A stretch of 64,000 bases of DNA from Sphingomonas sp. BK235 (lineage in GTDB: Bacteria; Pseudomonadota; Alphaproteobacteria; Sphingomonadales; Sphingomonadaceae), in NCBI RefSeq assembly GCF_004345855.1, contig NZ_SLXN01000002.1:310001-374000 (forward strand), given 5' to 3'. This document shows positions 52,343 to 60,278 of this stretch, one piece after another. The translations under genes were made by a program, and so were the position numbers. Positions within the stretch are counted from its first letter, which is position 1. The number at the start of each line of letters is the position of its first letter. The notes beneath the pieces were generated by a model. That model searched no databases and was not told where the DNA came from. It saw nothing but the letters and a program-made list of their open reading frames with translations.

Positions 52343-53802
52343 AGCCGCGCGATCTTGGCGCGCATCGCGCGGATCGTCTCGGCTGGCAGCGTCTGCACGC
52401 TCGACAGCGACAGCGTGCGCGGGTTGACCGGCCGGCCGTTCTTCCACACCTCCCAGTGAAGGTGCGGCCCGGTCGAGATGCCGGTCGAGCCGACATAGCC
52501 GATCACTTGCCCGCGCCGCACGCGCGTGCCCTGGCGCACCGCGAACCGGCTCATATGGCCGTAGCCGGTGACGAGCCCCCCGCCGTGCGCCAGCTTGATG
52601 AAATTCCCGTAGCCGCCGGCGCGCCCGGCGAATTGCACCGTGCCGTCGACCGCGGCGTAGATCGGGCTGCCGTAGGGCGCACCGATGTCGGTGCCCTTGT
52701 GCATCCGCATGAAGCCGAGCAGCGGGTGCATCCGCATCCCGAAGGTGGAGGTGATCCGCCCCGCCACCGGCATCCCCATCGCGCCACGGCGCTCGATCGT
52801 GCCCGAGGGATCGAGCATCTGCCCGCCCTCGCCGTCCTTGTCGCCCCAGCGCACCAGCCGCACCTGGCGGCGGCCGTGCGCGAGACCGGCATATTGCAGC
52901 TGACCCACCTCGACCTCGCCGGTGGCGGCGCGCGCCTGGTCGGCGACGATGTCGAAGCGGTCGTCGCTGGCCAGCTGCCCCATCGGCAGCTGCGCCGCGA
53001 TCGCCTTGATATAGGTCTCCACCACGCGCGCGGGCACGCCCGCGGCGCGCGCCGAGCGATACAGGCTCGAACCGACCGTACCGGTGACGTGGAGCGGGGT
53101 GCGGTCGATCGCGATCGACTGGCGGTCGAGCACCAGCCCCTCGCCGGCGCGCTCCACCACCAGGTTGAGGTCGAAGGCGGCGCGGAAGGCGAGCCGCTCG
53201 AGCGGGCGCGGCTGGAACTTGGTCGGGCGGCGGCCGAGCGTCAGCGCCAGCACCGTGCCCGGCTTGAGCGAGTCGAGCGCCACCGCGTCGCCGACCAGAC
53301 CCGCGATCCGCCCCGCCTCGCCGCCGCCGACGCCCGCGCGCTGGAGCGCGCCGCGCAGCGTGTCACCGTCGGCGAGCGCGGCGCTGAGCTCGATCTGCGG
53401 GCGCTCGGGCGTCTCGGCCAGCGGGCGCACCAAGGCGCTCGCCGCCATTCGCCGCCCCGTGGTGGCGCCCAGCGCGAGCGGTGCGATCCCCTGGGTGCGC
53501 GCTTCCTCGAAGGCGGCGCGGTCGCCCGCCACCGGCAGGTCGCCGCTGATCGCGGGAAGGCCGGGGTTGAGCTGCCACGTCCCCCAGCACAAGGCCGCGC
53601 AAGTGGCGAGGCCGCGCCACCAGGTGCGGCTGCCGATGTCCTGGCCGAGGTCGGGCGCCCAATCGGCCTGCGCCAGCGCGACGCGGGCACGATCGAGCGC
53701 GCCGCGCTCGGCGAGCGGCACCAGCGCGCGACCGAACGCGCGCCCGGCGCTGCGTCCCCCCGCGCCTGCCAGCTCCATCCCCTGATCGTCGCGCAAGAAC
53801 AC
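52333..53802 (-). CDS. M23 (LytM-type) metalloendopeptidase
   Basis: 489 aa. One membrane helix near residues 62-80 (TWWRGLATCAALCWGTWQL) rather than an N-terminal signal peptide. An OapA/LysM-like segment (DGDTLRGALQRAGVGGGEAGRIA) precedes the C-terminal M23 domain with zinc ligands in MHKGTDIGAPYGSPIY (H and D) and GPHLHWEVWKNGRPVNP (HLH). GYGNFIKLAHGGGLVTGYGHMS is also typical. It should cut peptidoglycan crosslinks from an inner-membrane anchor. GTG start at 53802; about 200 bp separate it from the divergent helicase. Confidence 0.9.
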   Translation of the reverse strand: MFLRDDQGMELAGAGGRSAGRAFGRALVPLAERGALDRARVALAQADWAPDLGQDIGSRTWWRGLATCAALCWGTWQLNPGLPAISGDLPVAGDRAAFEEARTQGIAPLALGATTGRRMAASALVRPLAETPERPQIELSAALADGDTLRGALQRAGVGGGEAGRIAGLVGDAVALDSLKPGTVLALTLGRRPTKFQPRPLERLAFRAAFDLNLVVERAGEGLVLDRQSIAIDRTPLHVTGTVGSSLYRSARAAGVPARVVETYIKAIAAQLPMGQLASDDRFDIVADQARAATGEVEVGQLQYAGLAHGRRQVRLVRWGDKDGEGGQMLDPSGTIERRGAMGMPVAGRITSTFGMRMHPLLGFMRMHKGTDIGAPYGSPIYAAVDGTVQFAGRAGGYGNFIKLAHGGGLVTGYGHMSRFAVRQGTRVRRGQVIGYVGSTGISTGPHLHWEVWKNGRPVNPRTLSLSSVQTLPAETIRAMRAKIARLIG

Positions 53803-54005
53803 GTCGGCCGCCGCCTTCCGTCGTGCGCCGGACCAACCCCTCCAGCGCGTGGGTGGCAGCGTTGTGGAGAAGAGGTGCTAAAGTCAAATTAACCGCACCT
53901 CGCCGCGGCGATCGCTGCGGCGAGCCGGTCGTGTCCGGCGGCGGGCCGCGCCCGAGACTGAGCGCGATTGCATCCGCTGGACGCAGACCCGATGTAGTCT
54001 GGGTC

Positions 54006-56501
54006 ATGTCGCTCACCCCTCGCCCGCACGACAGCTCGCGCGTGATCGCGGTGCTGGGTCCGACCAACACCGGCAAGACGCATCTCGCGATCGAGCGGAT
54101 GTGCGCGCACGCCAGCGGCATGATCGGCTTCCCGCTGCGGCTGCTGGCGCGCGAGGTGTACGACCGCGTCGTCGCGATCAAGGGGCCGGAGCGGGTCGCG
54201 CTGATCACCGGCGAGGAGCGCATCGTCCCCAGGGACGCGCGCTGGTTCCTCTGCACCGCGGAGAGCCTGCCGCTCGACCGCGACGTCGCCTTCGTCGCGC
54301 TCGACGAGGCGCAGCTCGGCGCCGACCGCGAACGCGGCCATGTCTTCACCGACCGGCTGCTGCGCGCGCGCGGGCGCGAGGAGACGATGATCCTCGGCTC
54401 CGAGGCGCTGCGCCCGGTGCTGCGCGCTTTGGTGCCCGAGGCGGAGATCATCGAGCGGCCGCGCTTCTCGACGCTGAGCTACGCCGGCGCCAAGAAGCTG
54501 TCGCGGCTGCCGCGGCGCTCCGCGATCGTCACCTTCTCCGCCGAGGAGGTCTACGCTACCGCCGAGATGCTGCGGCGGCTGCGCGGCGGGGCGGCGGTGG
54601 TGATGGGCGCGTTGTCGCCGCGCACGCGCAACGCGCAGGTGGCGATGTTCCAGGCGGGCGAGGTCGACTATCTCGTCGCCACCGACGCGATCGGCATGGG
54701 GCTCAACCTTGACGTCGGCCACGTCGCCTTCGCCGGCCTGTCCAAGTTCGACGGTCAGCAACGCCGCCGCCTCACCGTCGCCGAGATGGCGCAGATCGCC
54801 GGCCGCGCCGGGCGCCACCAGCGCGACGGCACGTTCGGCGGGCTGACCGAGGAAGGGCCGGACGCGTTCGAGCCCGAGGAAGTGGCCGCGATCGAGGCGC
54901 ATCGCTTCCCGCGGCTCGACTGGCTCTACTGGCGCGACGGCACGCCCGACCTCTCCTCGATCGACGCGCTGCTCGCCTCGCTCGCGCGCCGCCCCGAGCA
55001 CGAGCGGCTGCGCGCCGCGCCCGAGGCGACCGACCTGCGCGTGCTCAAGCGACTCGCCGAGGAGGCGGGCGTGCGCGACCGCGCGCGCGGCAACGTCGCG
55101 CGGCTGTGGGCGGCGTGCGGCATCCCCGATTTCGCCAAGCTCGGTATCGACCCGCACGCGCGCTTCGTCGGGCGCGTGTTCGGCTATCTCGCGCAAGGGA
55201 ACGTGCCGCACCAGTGGTTCGCCGACGAGGTGGCCAGGCTCGACCGCGTCGAGGGCGACGTCGAGACGATCGCGGGGCGGATCGCGGCGATCCGCAGCTG
55301 GGCCTATATCGCGCAGCGGCCCGATTGGCTCGCCGACCCGGCGCACTGGGCCGCGCGCACGCTGGCGGTGGAGGAGCGGCTGTCCGACGCGCTCCACGAG
55401 AAGCTCACCCAGCGTTTCGTCGACAAGCGTACCACCGCGCTGGCCAAGAAGATCGGCAGCGGCGTGGGCGCGCTGCCGGTCGAGATCGACGCCGAGGGCG
55501 AGGTGACGATCGACACCCACGCGATCGGGCGGCTGGAAGGCTTCCGCTTCGTCGTCGCGCCCGACGCCACCGCTTCCGACAAGCGGCTGCTGCTCGCCAC
55601 CGCGGAGAAACGGCTCGGCGCCGAGCGGCGGCGTCGCGCCGACGCGCTGGTGGCGCGCGACGATTCGGGGTTCGCGCTCGACGACGACGGGCTGATCCTG
55701 GCGGACGGGCTGGCGGTGGCGCGGCTCAAGCGCGGCGCGTCGCTCGCCCGGCCGCAGCTCGCGCTCGACTCGGCGCTCGACTGCCTCGACCCGGCGGTGC
55801 GCGAGGCGATCGCGACCCGGCTGCGCGCGTGGCTGACGGCGGCGATCGGCCGCGCGCTGCGCAGCGTCGCGGCAGCGGCCGAGGCGGCGCGCGCGCCCGC
55901 GGAGAGCCCGGCACTGCGCAGCGTCGCGGCGGCGCTGGAGAGCGGCGCAGGCTTCGCCGAGCGGCTGCCGCTGCGCGCCGCGATCGAGTCGCTCAGCGCC
56001 GGCGACCGCCACTGGCTGCGGCGCCAGGGTGTGACGATCGGCGCGCTCGACCTGTTCGATCCGCGCTTGCTCAAGCCCAGCGCGCAGGCGTGGCGCCGCG
56101 CTCTGCTCGCCGCGGCGGGCATGCCCGCGCCGCCGCTGCCGCGCGCCGGCGCGACGACGCTGCCCCGCGGCAGCGCGGGCGCGGTGCCGCTGATGGGCTA
56201 TCGCCCGCTCGGCGCGCAGGCGGTGCGGATCGACCTGGTCGAGCGGGTCGCGCGCGCCGCGCATGACGCGCGCGCCGCCGACGGCCGCGCGCCCTTCGCG
56301 CCCGATCCCGCGCTGGCGGTGTCGATCGGGCTGGAGCCGGCGACGATCGCGCGGCTGATGGCCGAGCTCGGCTTCCGTCCGGCGCCGGTCAGCGCCGAGG
56401 GGCCGCCGCACTATGTCTGGCGCGGCCGTTCCCGCGCGCGCGAGTCGCGGCCAGCGCCCGACAACGCCTTCGCCGCGCTCGCCGAGCTGGTGCGACGGTG
56501 A
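54006..56501 (+). CDS. Suv3-like superfamily II RNA/DNA helicase
   Basis: 831 aa. Walker A GPTNTGKTH at residues 18-26, DEAQ box VALDEAQLG, ATDAIGMGLNLDVGHVAF (motif V) and QIAGRAGRH (motif VI) match the mitochondrial SUV3 branch found in alphaproteobacteria. Domains: helicase 1-340, Suv3 C-terminal region with SLARRPEHERL and a long tail. Suv3 unwinds RNA in the mitochondrial degradosome; the bacterial role is less studied. ATG 54006 chosen; the longer open frame upstream carries no clear start. The stop overlaps the S4 gene start (GTGA). Confidence 0.92.
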   Translation: MSLTPRPHDSSRVIAVLGPTNTGKTHLAIERMCAHASGMIGFPLRLLAREVYDRVVAIKGPERVALITGEERIVPRDARWFLCTAESLPLDRDVAFVALDEAQLGADRERGHVFTDRLLRARGREETMILGSEALRPVLRALVPEAEIIERPRFSTLSYAGAKKLSRLPRRSAIVTFSAEEVYATAEMLRRLRGGAAVVMGALSPRTRNAQVAMFQAGEVDYLVATDAIGMGLNLDVGHVAFAGLSKFDGQQRRRLTVAEMAQIAGRAGRHQRDGTFGGLTEEGPDAFEPEEVAAIEAHRFPRLDWLYWRDGTPDLSSIDALLASLARRPEHERLRAAPEATDLRVLKRLAEEAGVRDRARGNVARLWAACGIPDFAKLGIDPHARFVGRVFGYLAQGNVPHQWFADEVARLDRVEGDVETIAGRIAAIRSWAYIAQRPDWLADPAHWAARTLAVEERLSDALHEKLTQRFVDKRTTALAKKIGSGVGALPVEIDAEGEVTIDTHAIGRLEGFRFVVAPDATASDKRLLLATAEKRLGAERRRRADALVARDDSGFALDDDGLILADGLAVARLKRGASLARPQLALDSALDCLDPAVREAIATRLRAWLTAAIGRALRSVAAAAEAARAPAESPALRSVAAALESGAGFAERLPLRAAIESLSAGDRHWLRRQGVTIGALDLFDPRLLKPSAQAWRRALLAAAGMPAPPLPRAGATTLPRGSAGAVPLMGYRPLGAQAVRIDLVERVARAAHDARAADGRAPFAPDPALAVSIGLEPATIARLMAELGFRPAPVSAEGPPHYVWRGRSRARESRPAPDNAFAALAELVRR

Positions 56502-56806
56502 GCGGCGGCGAGGCGATGCGGCTCGACCGCTATCTGTGGTTCACCCGGCTGGCCAAGACGCGCGACGTCGCGCAGGCACTCGCCTGCGACGGCCGGCTGC
56601 GCATCGACGGGCGCGCGATCGACCGCGCGCATGCGCCGGTGCGCGTCGGCAACATCCTCACCTTCTTCCACGCCGGGCGGGTGCGCGTGCTGCGCGTCGA
56701 GGCACTGCCGGGACGGCGCGGCCCGGCGCCCGAGGCGCAGGCCTGCTACCAGGAACTGGTCGCTGGTGGCGCTGAGAACGGGTCGCAACGCGGTGACGAG
56801 CGTTGA
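56498..56806 (+). CDS. S4-domain RNA-binding protein (Hsp15-like)
   Basis: 102 aa. RLDRYLWFTRLAKTRDVAQALACDGRLRIDGRAI is an S4 fold of the HslR/Hsp15 type, which binds RNA and, in E. coli, rescues stalled 50S-nascent chain complexes. The C-terminal tail is short and Gly/Glu-rich. GTG start overlaps the helicase stop by 4 nt, tying it to the same transcript. Confidence 0.92.
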   Translation: MSGGEAMRLDRYLWFTRLAKTRDVAQALACDGRLRIDGRAIDRAHAPVRVGNILTFFHAGRVRVLRVEALPGRRGPAPEAQACYQELVAGGAENGSQRGDER

Positions 56807-56860
56807 CGCGGGCGTGATGCGGCGCAAAAGCGGCGCGCGAGAAGCGAGGATATCCCGATC

Positions 56861-57202
56861 ATGACCTACGTCGTCACCGACGCGTGCATCCGCTGCAAGT
56901 ACATGGACTGCGTGGAAGTCTGCCCGGTCGACTGTTTCTACGAGGGCGAGAACATGCTCGTCATCAACCCGTCCGAGTGTATCGACTGCGGCGTGTGCGA
57001 GCCGGAATGCCCGGCCGAGGCGATCCTGCCCGACACCGAGAGCGGGCTGGAGCAGTGGCTCGAGCTCAACAACACCTTCTCGGCGCAATGGCCCAACGTC
57101 ACGCGCAAGCTCGACCAGACCCCGCCCGACGCCGACGCCTTCAAGGGCCAGGACGGCAAGTACGACCAATATTTCTCGCCCGAACCGGGCAAGGGCGACT
57201 GA
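56861..57202 (+). CDS. fdxA: Ferredoxin FdxA (7Fe-8S type)
   Basis: 113 aa. Two cluster regions: [17 protein letters not shown] and [12 protein letters not shown], giving one [3Fe-4S] and one [4Fe-4S]. The long C-terminal extension ([18 protein letters not shown]) is typical of FdxA from Azotobacter and alphaproteobacteria. It is an electron carrier with several possible partners. It follows the S4 gene by 54 nt. Confidence 0.96.
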   Translation: MTYVVTDACIRCKYMDCVEVCPVDCFYEGENMLVINPSECIDCGVCEPECPAEAILPDTESGLEQWLELNNTFSAQWPNVTRKLDQTPPDADAFKGQDGKYDQYFSPEPGKGD

Positions 57203-57625
57203 CGCGCGTGCCGGCGTGATCCCTGGTGCGTCTCGTTATGGTACGCCGCGCCGCGTGAGCGGCTCGTCTGCTGCACCAGGCTCCTGCGGCCGCAGGAGCA
57301 CAGGTCGAGCGAGGTGGGCCACACGCCAGGAGAGCCGCTCCAGCGCGAGAGTCCGCGTCCGCCACCCGCGACCGCCTTCGGTCTCGCGCGATCCCCACCT
57401 CGGGTGACGCGATTTTGTAAAAAGGTTCCCTCGCGACAGCGTGCCTGCCCTAAACAGGGTGGAAATTTTATTGCCGAGGTGCTACATGAGGCCGGCACGG
57501 GCGCATTCGTTCTCGCGCTCCTGGAGACGTCAAACCTTCTGCTCCCACGATCAGTCCGTTCCGCGGTGCTAGCCGGCGCGGGTCGCACGGGACTGCGGGA
57601 GCCACAACATTGGAAAGGCCGTTTA
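57203..57625. other. Long gap between fdxA and carD
   Basis: 423 bp with no convincing gene. It holds the perfect palindrome listed at 57281, an AT-richer stretch (ATTTTGTAAAAAGGTT, about 57410-57427), a small CCCTAAACAGGG hairpin at 57448-57459, and the carD leader with GGAAAGG 8 nt before its ATG. The carD promoter should lie here, but I cannot place it confidently. Confidence 0.6.
57281..57298. repeat. Perfect 18-bp palindrome, TCCTGC family
   Basis: CTCCTGCGGCCGCAGGAG, symmetric about its centre, 79 nt after the fdxA stop. Shares the CTCCTGC/GCAGGAG core with the hairpins at 16381 and 34852. Could serve as terminator stem for fdxA, without a T tract. Confidence 0.65.
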
Positions 57626-58159
57626 ATGGCTGCCAAGGCTCTGCATTTCGATGTCGGTGACTATGTCGTCTATCCCAAGCACGGGGTCGGCCGTGTGATC
57701 GAGCTGCAGAAACAGGAGATCGCGGGCATGCAGCTGGAGCTGTACGTCCTGCGCTTCGAGAAGGAGCGCATGACGCTGCGCGTCCCCACCAACAAGGCCG
57801 AGTCGGTCGGCATGCGCAAGCTCTCGTCGGACAAGACGATGCGCGAGGCGATGGAGACGCTCAAGGGCAAGCCCAAGGTCAAGCGCACGATGTGGTCGCG
57901 CCGCGCGCAGGAATATGAGGCGAAGATCAACTCGGGCGACCTCGTGTCGATCGCCGAGGTGGTGCGCGACCTGTTCCGCGCCGACGACCAGCCCGAGCAG
58001 AGCTATTCCGAGCGCCAGATCTTCGAGGGCGCGTGCAGCCGCCTCGCGCGCGAACTCGCCGCGATGGAGCAGATCGACGAGCCCGCCGCGCAGGAGAAGA
58101 TCCTCGAGATCCTGCGCAAGGCCGCGGCGATCTACAACAAGGACAAGGTGCCCGCCTGA
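57626..58159 (+). CDS. carD: CarD/CdnL family transcriptional regulator
   Basis: 177 aa. N-terminal RNA-polymerase-interacting domain (FDVGDYVVYPKHGVGRVIEL ... MTLRVPTNKAESVGMRKLS) followed by the helical DNA-binding domain (TMWSRRAQEYEAKINSGDL ... SYSERQIFEGACSRLARELA). CarD proteins bind the RNA polymerase beta subunit and stabilise open promoter complexes at growth-related genes. Start and length are standard. Ends at a strong terminator. Confidence 0.96.
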   Translation: MAAKALHFDVGDYVVYPKHGVGRVIELQKQEIAGMQLELYVLRFEKERMTLRVPTNKAESVGMRKLSSDKTMREAMETLKGKPKVKRTMWSRRAQEYEAKINSGDLVSIAEVVRDLFRADDQPEQSYSERQIFEGACSRLARELAAMEQIDEPAAQEKILEILRKAAAIYNKDKVPA

Positions 58160-58184
58160 ACCGCGCGCCACCGCGACCACGACG

Positions 58185-58217
58185 AAGGGCGGCCCCGCGG
58201 GGCCGCCCTTTTCGTTT
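58185..58217 (+). terminator. Rho-independent terminator after carD
   Basis: Perfect 10-bp GC stem (GGGCGGCCCC / GGGGCCGCCC) flanked by AA and then TTTTCGTTT. The clearest intrinsic terminator in the window, 26 nt after the carD stop. Confidence 0.93.
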
Positions 58218-58271
58218 GCGCCCGCCGCGTGCGTGTATTATAGCAGCAACACACGTAGGGGAGATCAGGTC

Positions 58272-59045
58272 ATGCGCGCCGTCATCGCCGCCGCTCTGCT
58301 GCCGCTGGCGGCCTGCGGCAATGCGTTCAGCGTCGACGACGATCGCGGCGGCATCCCGGGCAGCGGCAGCGGAGGCGAGCGGAGCTTCGAGGTGGCGGGC
58401 TTCGATGCGGTCGAACTCGCCGGCAACGACGACGTCACCGTGCGCGTCGGCGGCGCCTTCGCGGTGAGCGCCACCGGCGACCCCGCCGCGCTAGACCAGC
58501 TCAAGATCACGCGCGACGGCACGACGCTGAAGGTATCGCGCCGCAACGGTCGCTCCACCGGGCATGCGCGCGTGCTGGTGACCATGCCGGCGATACAACG
58601 CGCCACGCTGGCGGGATCGGGCAATCTCTCGATCGATCGGGTCGCCGCGCGCAGCTTCGCCGGGCGCATCCTGGGCTCGGGCAACCTCGACGTGGCGGCG
58701 CTGCGGGCGGACGAGGCCGAGGTGGCGATCGCCGGATCGGGCAACGCCACGGTGACCGGCACGACGCGCACGCTCGACCTGTCGATCGCCGGGCAGGGCA
58801 ATGTCACGCTCGCGGGCGAGACCGATCGGCTCGGCGTGTCGATCCCGGGCTCGGGCGACGTCGCGGCGCAGCGGCTGGTCGCGCGCGCCGCCGACGTCAA
58901 GATCATGGGCTCGGGCAGCGTCCGCGCCGCGGTGGAGGGAACGGCCGACGTGGTCGTGATGGGATCGGGCGACGTCGATCTCGGCCCGCGCGCGCGTTGC
59001 TCGGTGCGCAAGATGGGGTCGGGCAACGTGCGGTGCGGCGGCTGA
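58272..59045 (+). CDS. DUF2807-type (head GIN domain) lipoprotein
   Basis: 257 aa. A short signal with LPLAAC lipobox at about Cys15. The body repeats a glycine turn, G-S-G-[NDS]-[LVA], at least seven times (AGSGNL, LGSGNL, AGSGNA, AGQGNV, PGSGDV, MGSGSV, MGSGDV, MGSGNV), which outlines a right-handed beta-helix. It ends in RCSVRKMGSGNVRCGG, with two Cys. Family members are envelope proteins of unknown role. The next gene is a diverged homologue. Confidence 0.85.
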   Translation: MRAVIAAALLPLAACGNAFSVDDDRGGIPGSGSGGERSFEVAGFDAVELAGNDDVTVRVGGAFAVSATGDPAALDQLKITRDGTTLKVSRRNGRSTGHARVLVTMPAIQRATLAGSGNLSIDRVAARSFAGRILGSGNLDVAALRADEAEVAIAGSGNATVTGTTRTLDLSIAGQGNVTLAGETDRLGVSIPGSGDVAAQRLVARAADVKIMGSGSVRAAVEGTADVVVMGSGDVDLGPRARCSVRKMGSGNVRCGG

Positions 59046-59713
59046 TCGCCCCCGCCGCGCTGCTGGCGGCGGTCGCGACCCCGGCGCTGGCGGCGGAGCG
59101 GCGCTGGCCGGTCGCCGCGGTCGAGCGGCTGCGGGTCGAGGCGCCCGCGACCGTCCGCGTCGTGCTCGCCGCGCGCGATGGCGCGGGCAGCGGCGTGGTC
59201 GCTACCGCGCCGGACCCGGCCGCACTCGCCGCGCTGAGCGTCGTCGCGACCGGCGCGGCGCTGGTGATCCGCGGCGACGCGTCGAGCGCGGGCGCGACGG
59301 TGACGGTGGTGGCGCCGCGGCTCGCGGCGGTGTCGGTCTACGCGCCCGCGACGGTCAGCGTCGCGGCGCTGCGCGGCGAGCGCGCCACCGCCGCGGTCGC
59401 CGCCGGGACGCTGGCGGTCGCGCGCGTCGACGCCGCCGCGCTCGCCGCGACGTTGGTGGGGGACGGCACGCTCGCGCTGGCGGGACGTGCGGTGACCGCT
59501 GAGCTGGTCGCCAATGGCCCCGGTACGATCGACGCGGCGGCGCTCGCGACCGATCGGCTGACGGTACGCGCGCAGGGCGATGCGGTGGTGCGCGCCGCGG
59601 CGCGCTACGAGGCGGGGGTGATCGCCGGCGCGGCGGCGCAGGTCAGCGTCGCGGGCCGCCCGCGCTGCGCGGTGCGCGCCACCGCGGGGGCGACGGTGCG
59701 CTGCGGCGAGTGA
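59033..59713 (+). CDS. Diverged DUF2807-like exported protein, tandem partner
   Basis: 226 aa. Signal peptide from GTG 59033 (RRLIAPAALLAAVATPALAAE), overlapping the previous gene by 13 nt. The repeats are degenerate: VYAPATVSV, VGDGTLALAG, NGPGTIDAAAL, AQGDAVVRAAA, without the GSG turn. The C-terminus RCAVRATAGATVRCGE mirrors the two-Cys end of the upstream protein almost position by position, which marks them as paralogues. No lipobox, so soluble periplasmic. Confidence 0.78.
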   Translation: MRRLIAPAALLAAVATPALAAERRWPVAAVERLRVEAPATVRVVLAARDGAGSGVVATAPDPAALAALSVVATGAALVIRGDASSAGATVTVVAPRLAAVSVYAPATVSVAALRGERATAAVAAGTLAVARVDAAALAATLVGDGTLALAGRAVTAELVANGPGTIDAAALATDRLTVRAQGDAVVRAAARYEAGVIAGAAAQVSVAGRPRCAVRATAGATVRCGE

Positions 59714-59723
59714 GCGCGCGCCT

Positions 59724-60263
59724 TCAGGCGTCGTCGGGGCCGAGCGCGGGATCGACGTCGCGCGGGCGGACGAAGCGCGTCAGCGTCGCCGAGCCCGCGG
59801 CGAGATCGCGCCAGCGCGGCACGTCGAGGGTCATCTCGGCCAGCGCGGCGGTGGGATATTTCTCCGCCACCGCGTCGCGCAGCCGGCCGGGTGCGTCCGG
59901 CACCAGGGCCAGCACCAGCTCGTGCAACCCGGGATTGTGCCCGACCAGCAGCAGCGTCTCCGCGCCCTCGTCCTGTTCGTGGACGAGGTCGAGCAAGGTC
60001 GCCGCCGAGGCGAGATACAGCCGCCGGTCCCACTCGGGCGCGAGTGCATGGCCGAGCCCGCGCTCGGCCTCCTCGATCGTCTCGCGCACGCGCACCGCGG
60101 GCGAGGCGAGCACGCGGTCGAAGTCGAGCCCCATCGCCTTGATCTCGCGCCCCATCGCTTGCGCCGCGCGGCGGCCTTTGGGGTTGAGCGGGCGGTCGAG
60201 ATCGCGCGGCACGGCATCGTCCCAGCCCGACTTGGCGTGGCGCAGCAGCGTCAGCGTCTTCAT
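59724..60263 (-). CDS. SixA-like histidine phosphatase
   Basis: 179 aa. The RHG-type motif is LLRHAKSGWDD with the catalytic His at residue 9, and the second His lies in LLLVGHNPGLHEL. LDRPLNPKGRRAAQAMG and VLASPAVRVRET support the SixA branch, which removes phosphate from phosphohistidine in E. coli ArcB. Substrate here unknown. 15 nt after the helicase gene on the same strand. Confidence 0.92.
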   Translation of the reverse strand: MKTLTLLRHAKSGWDDAVPRDLDRPLNPKGRRAAQAMGREIKAMGLDFDRVLASPAVRVRETIEEAERGLGHALAPEWDRRLYLASAATLLDLVHEQDEGAETLLLVGHNPGLHELVLALVPDAPGRLRDAVAEKYPTAALAEMTLDVPRWRDLAAGSATLTRFVRPRDVDPALGPDDA

Positions 60264-60278
60264 TCGGGCGAACTCCGC

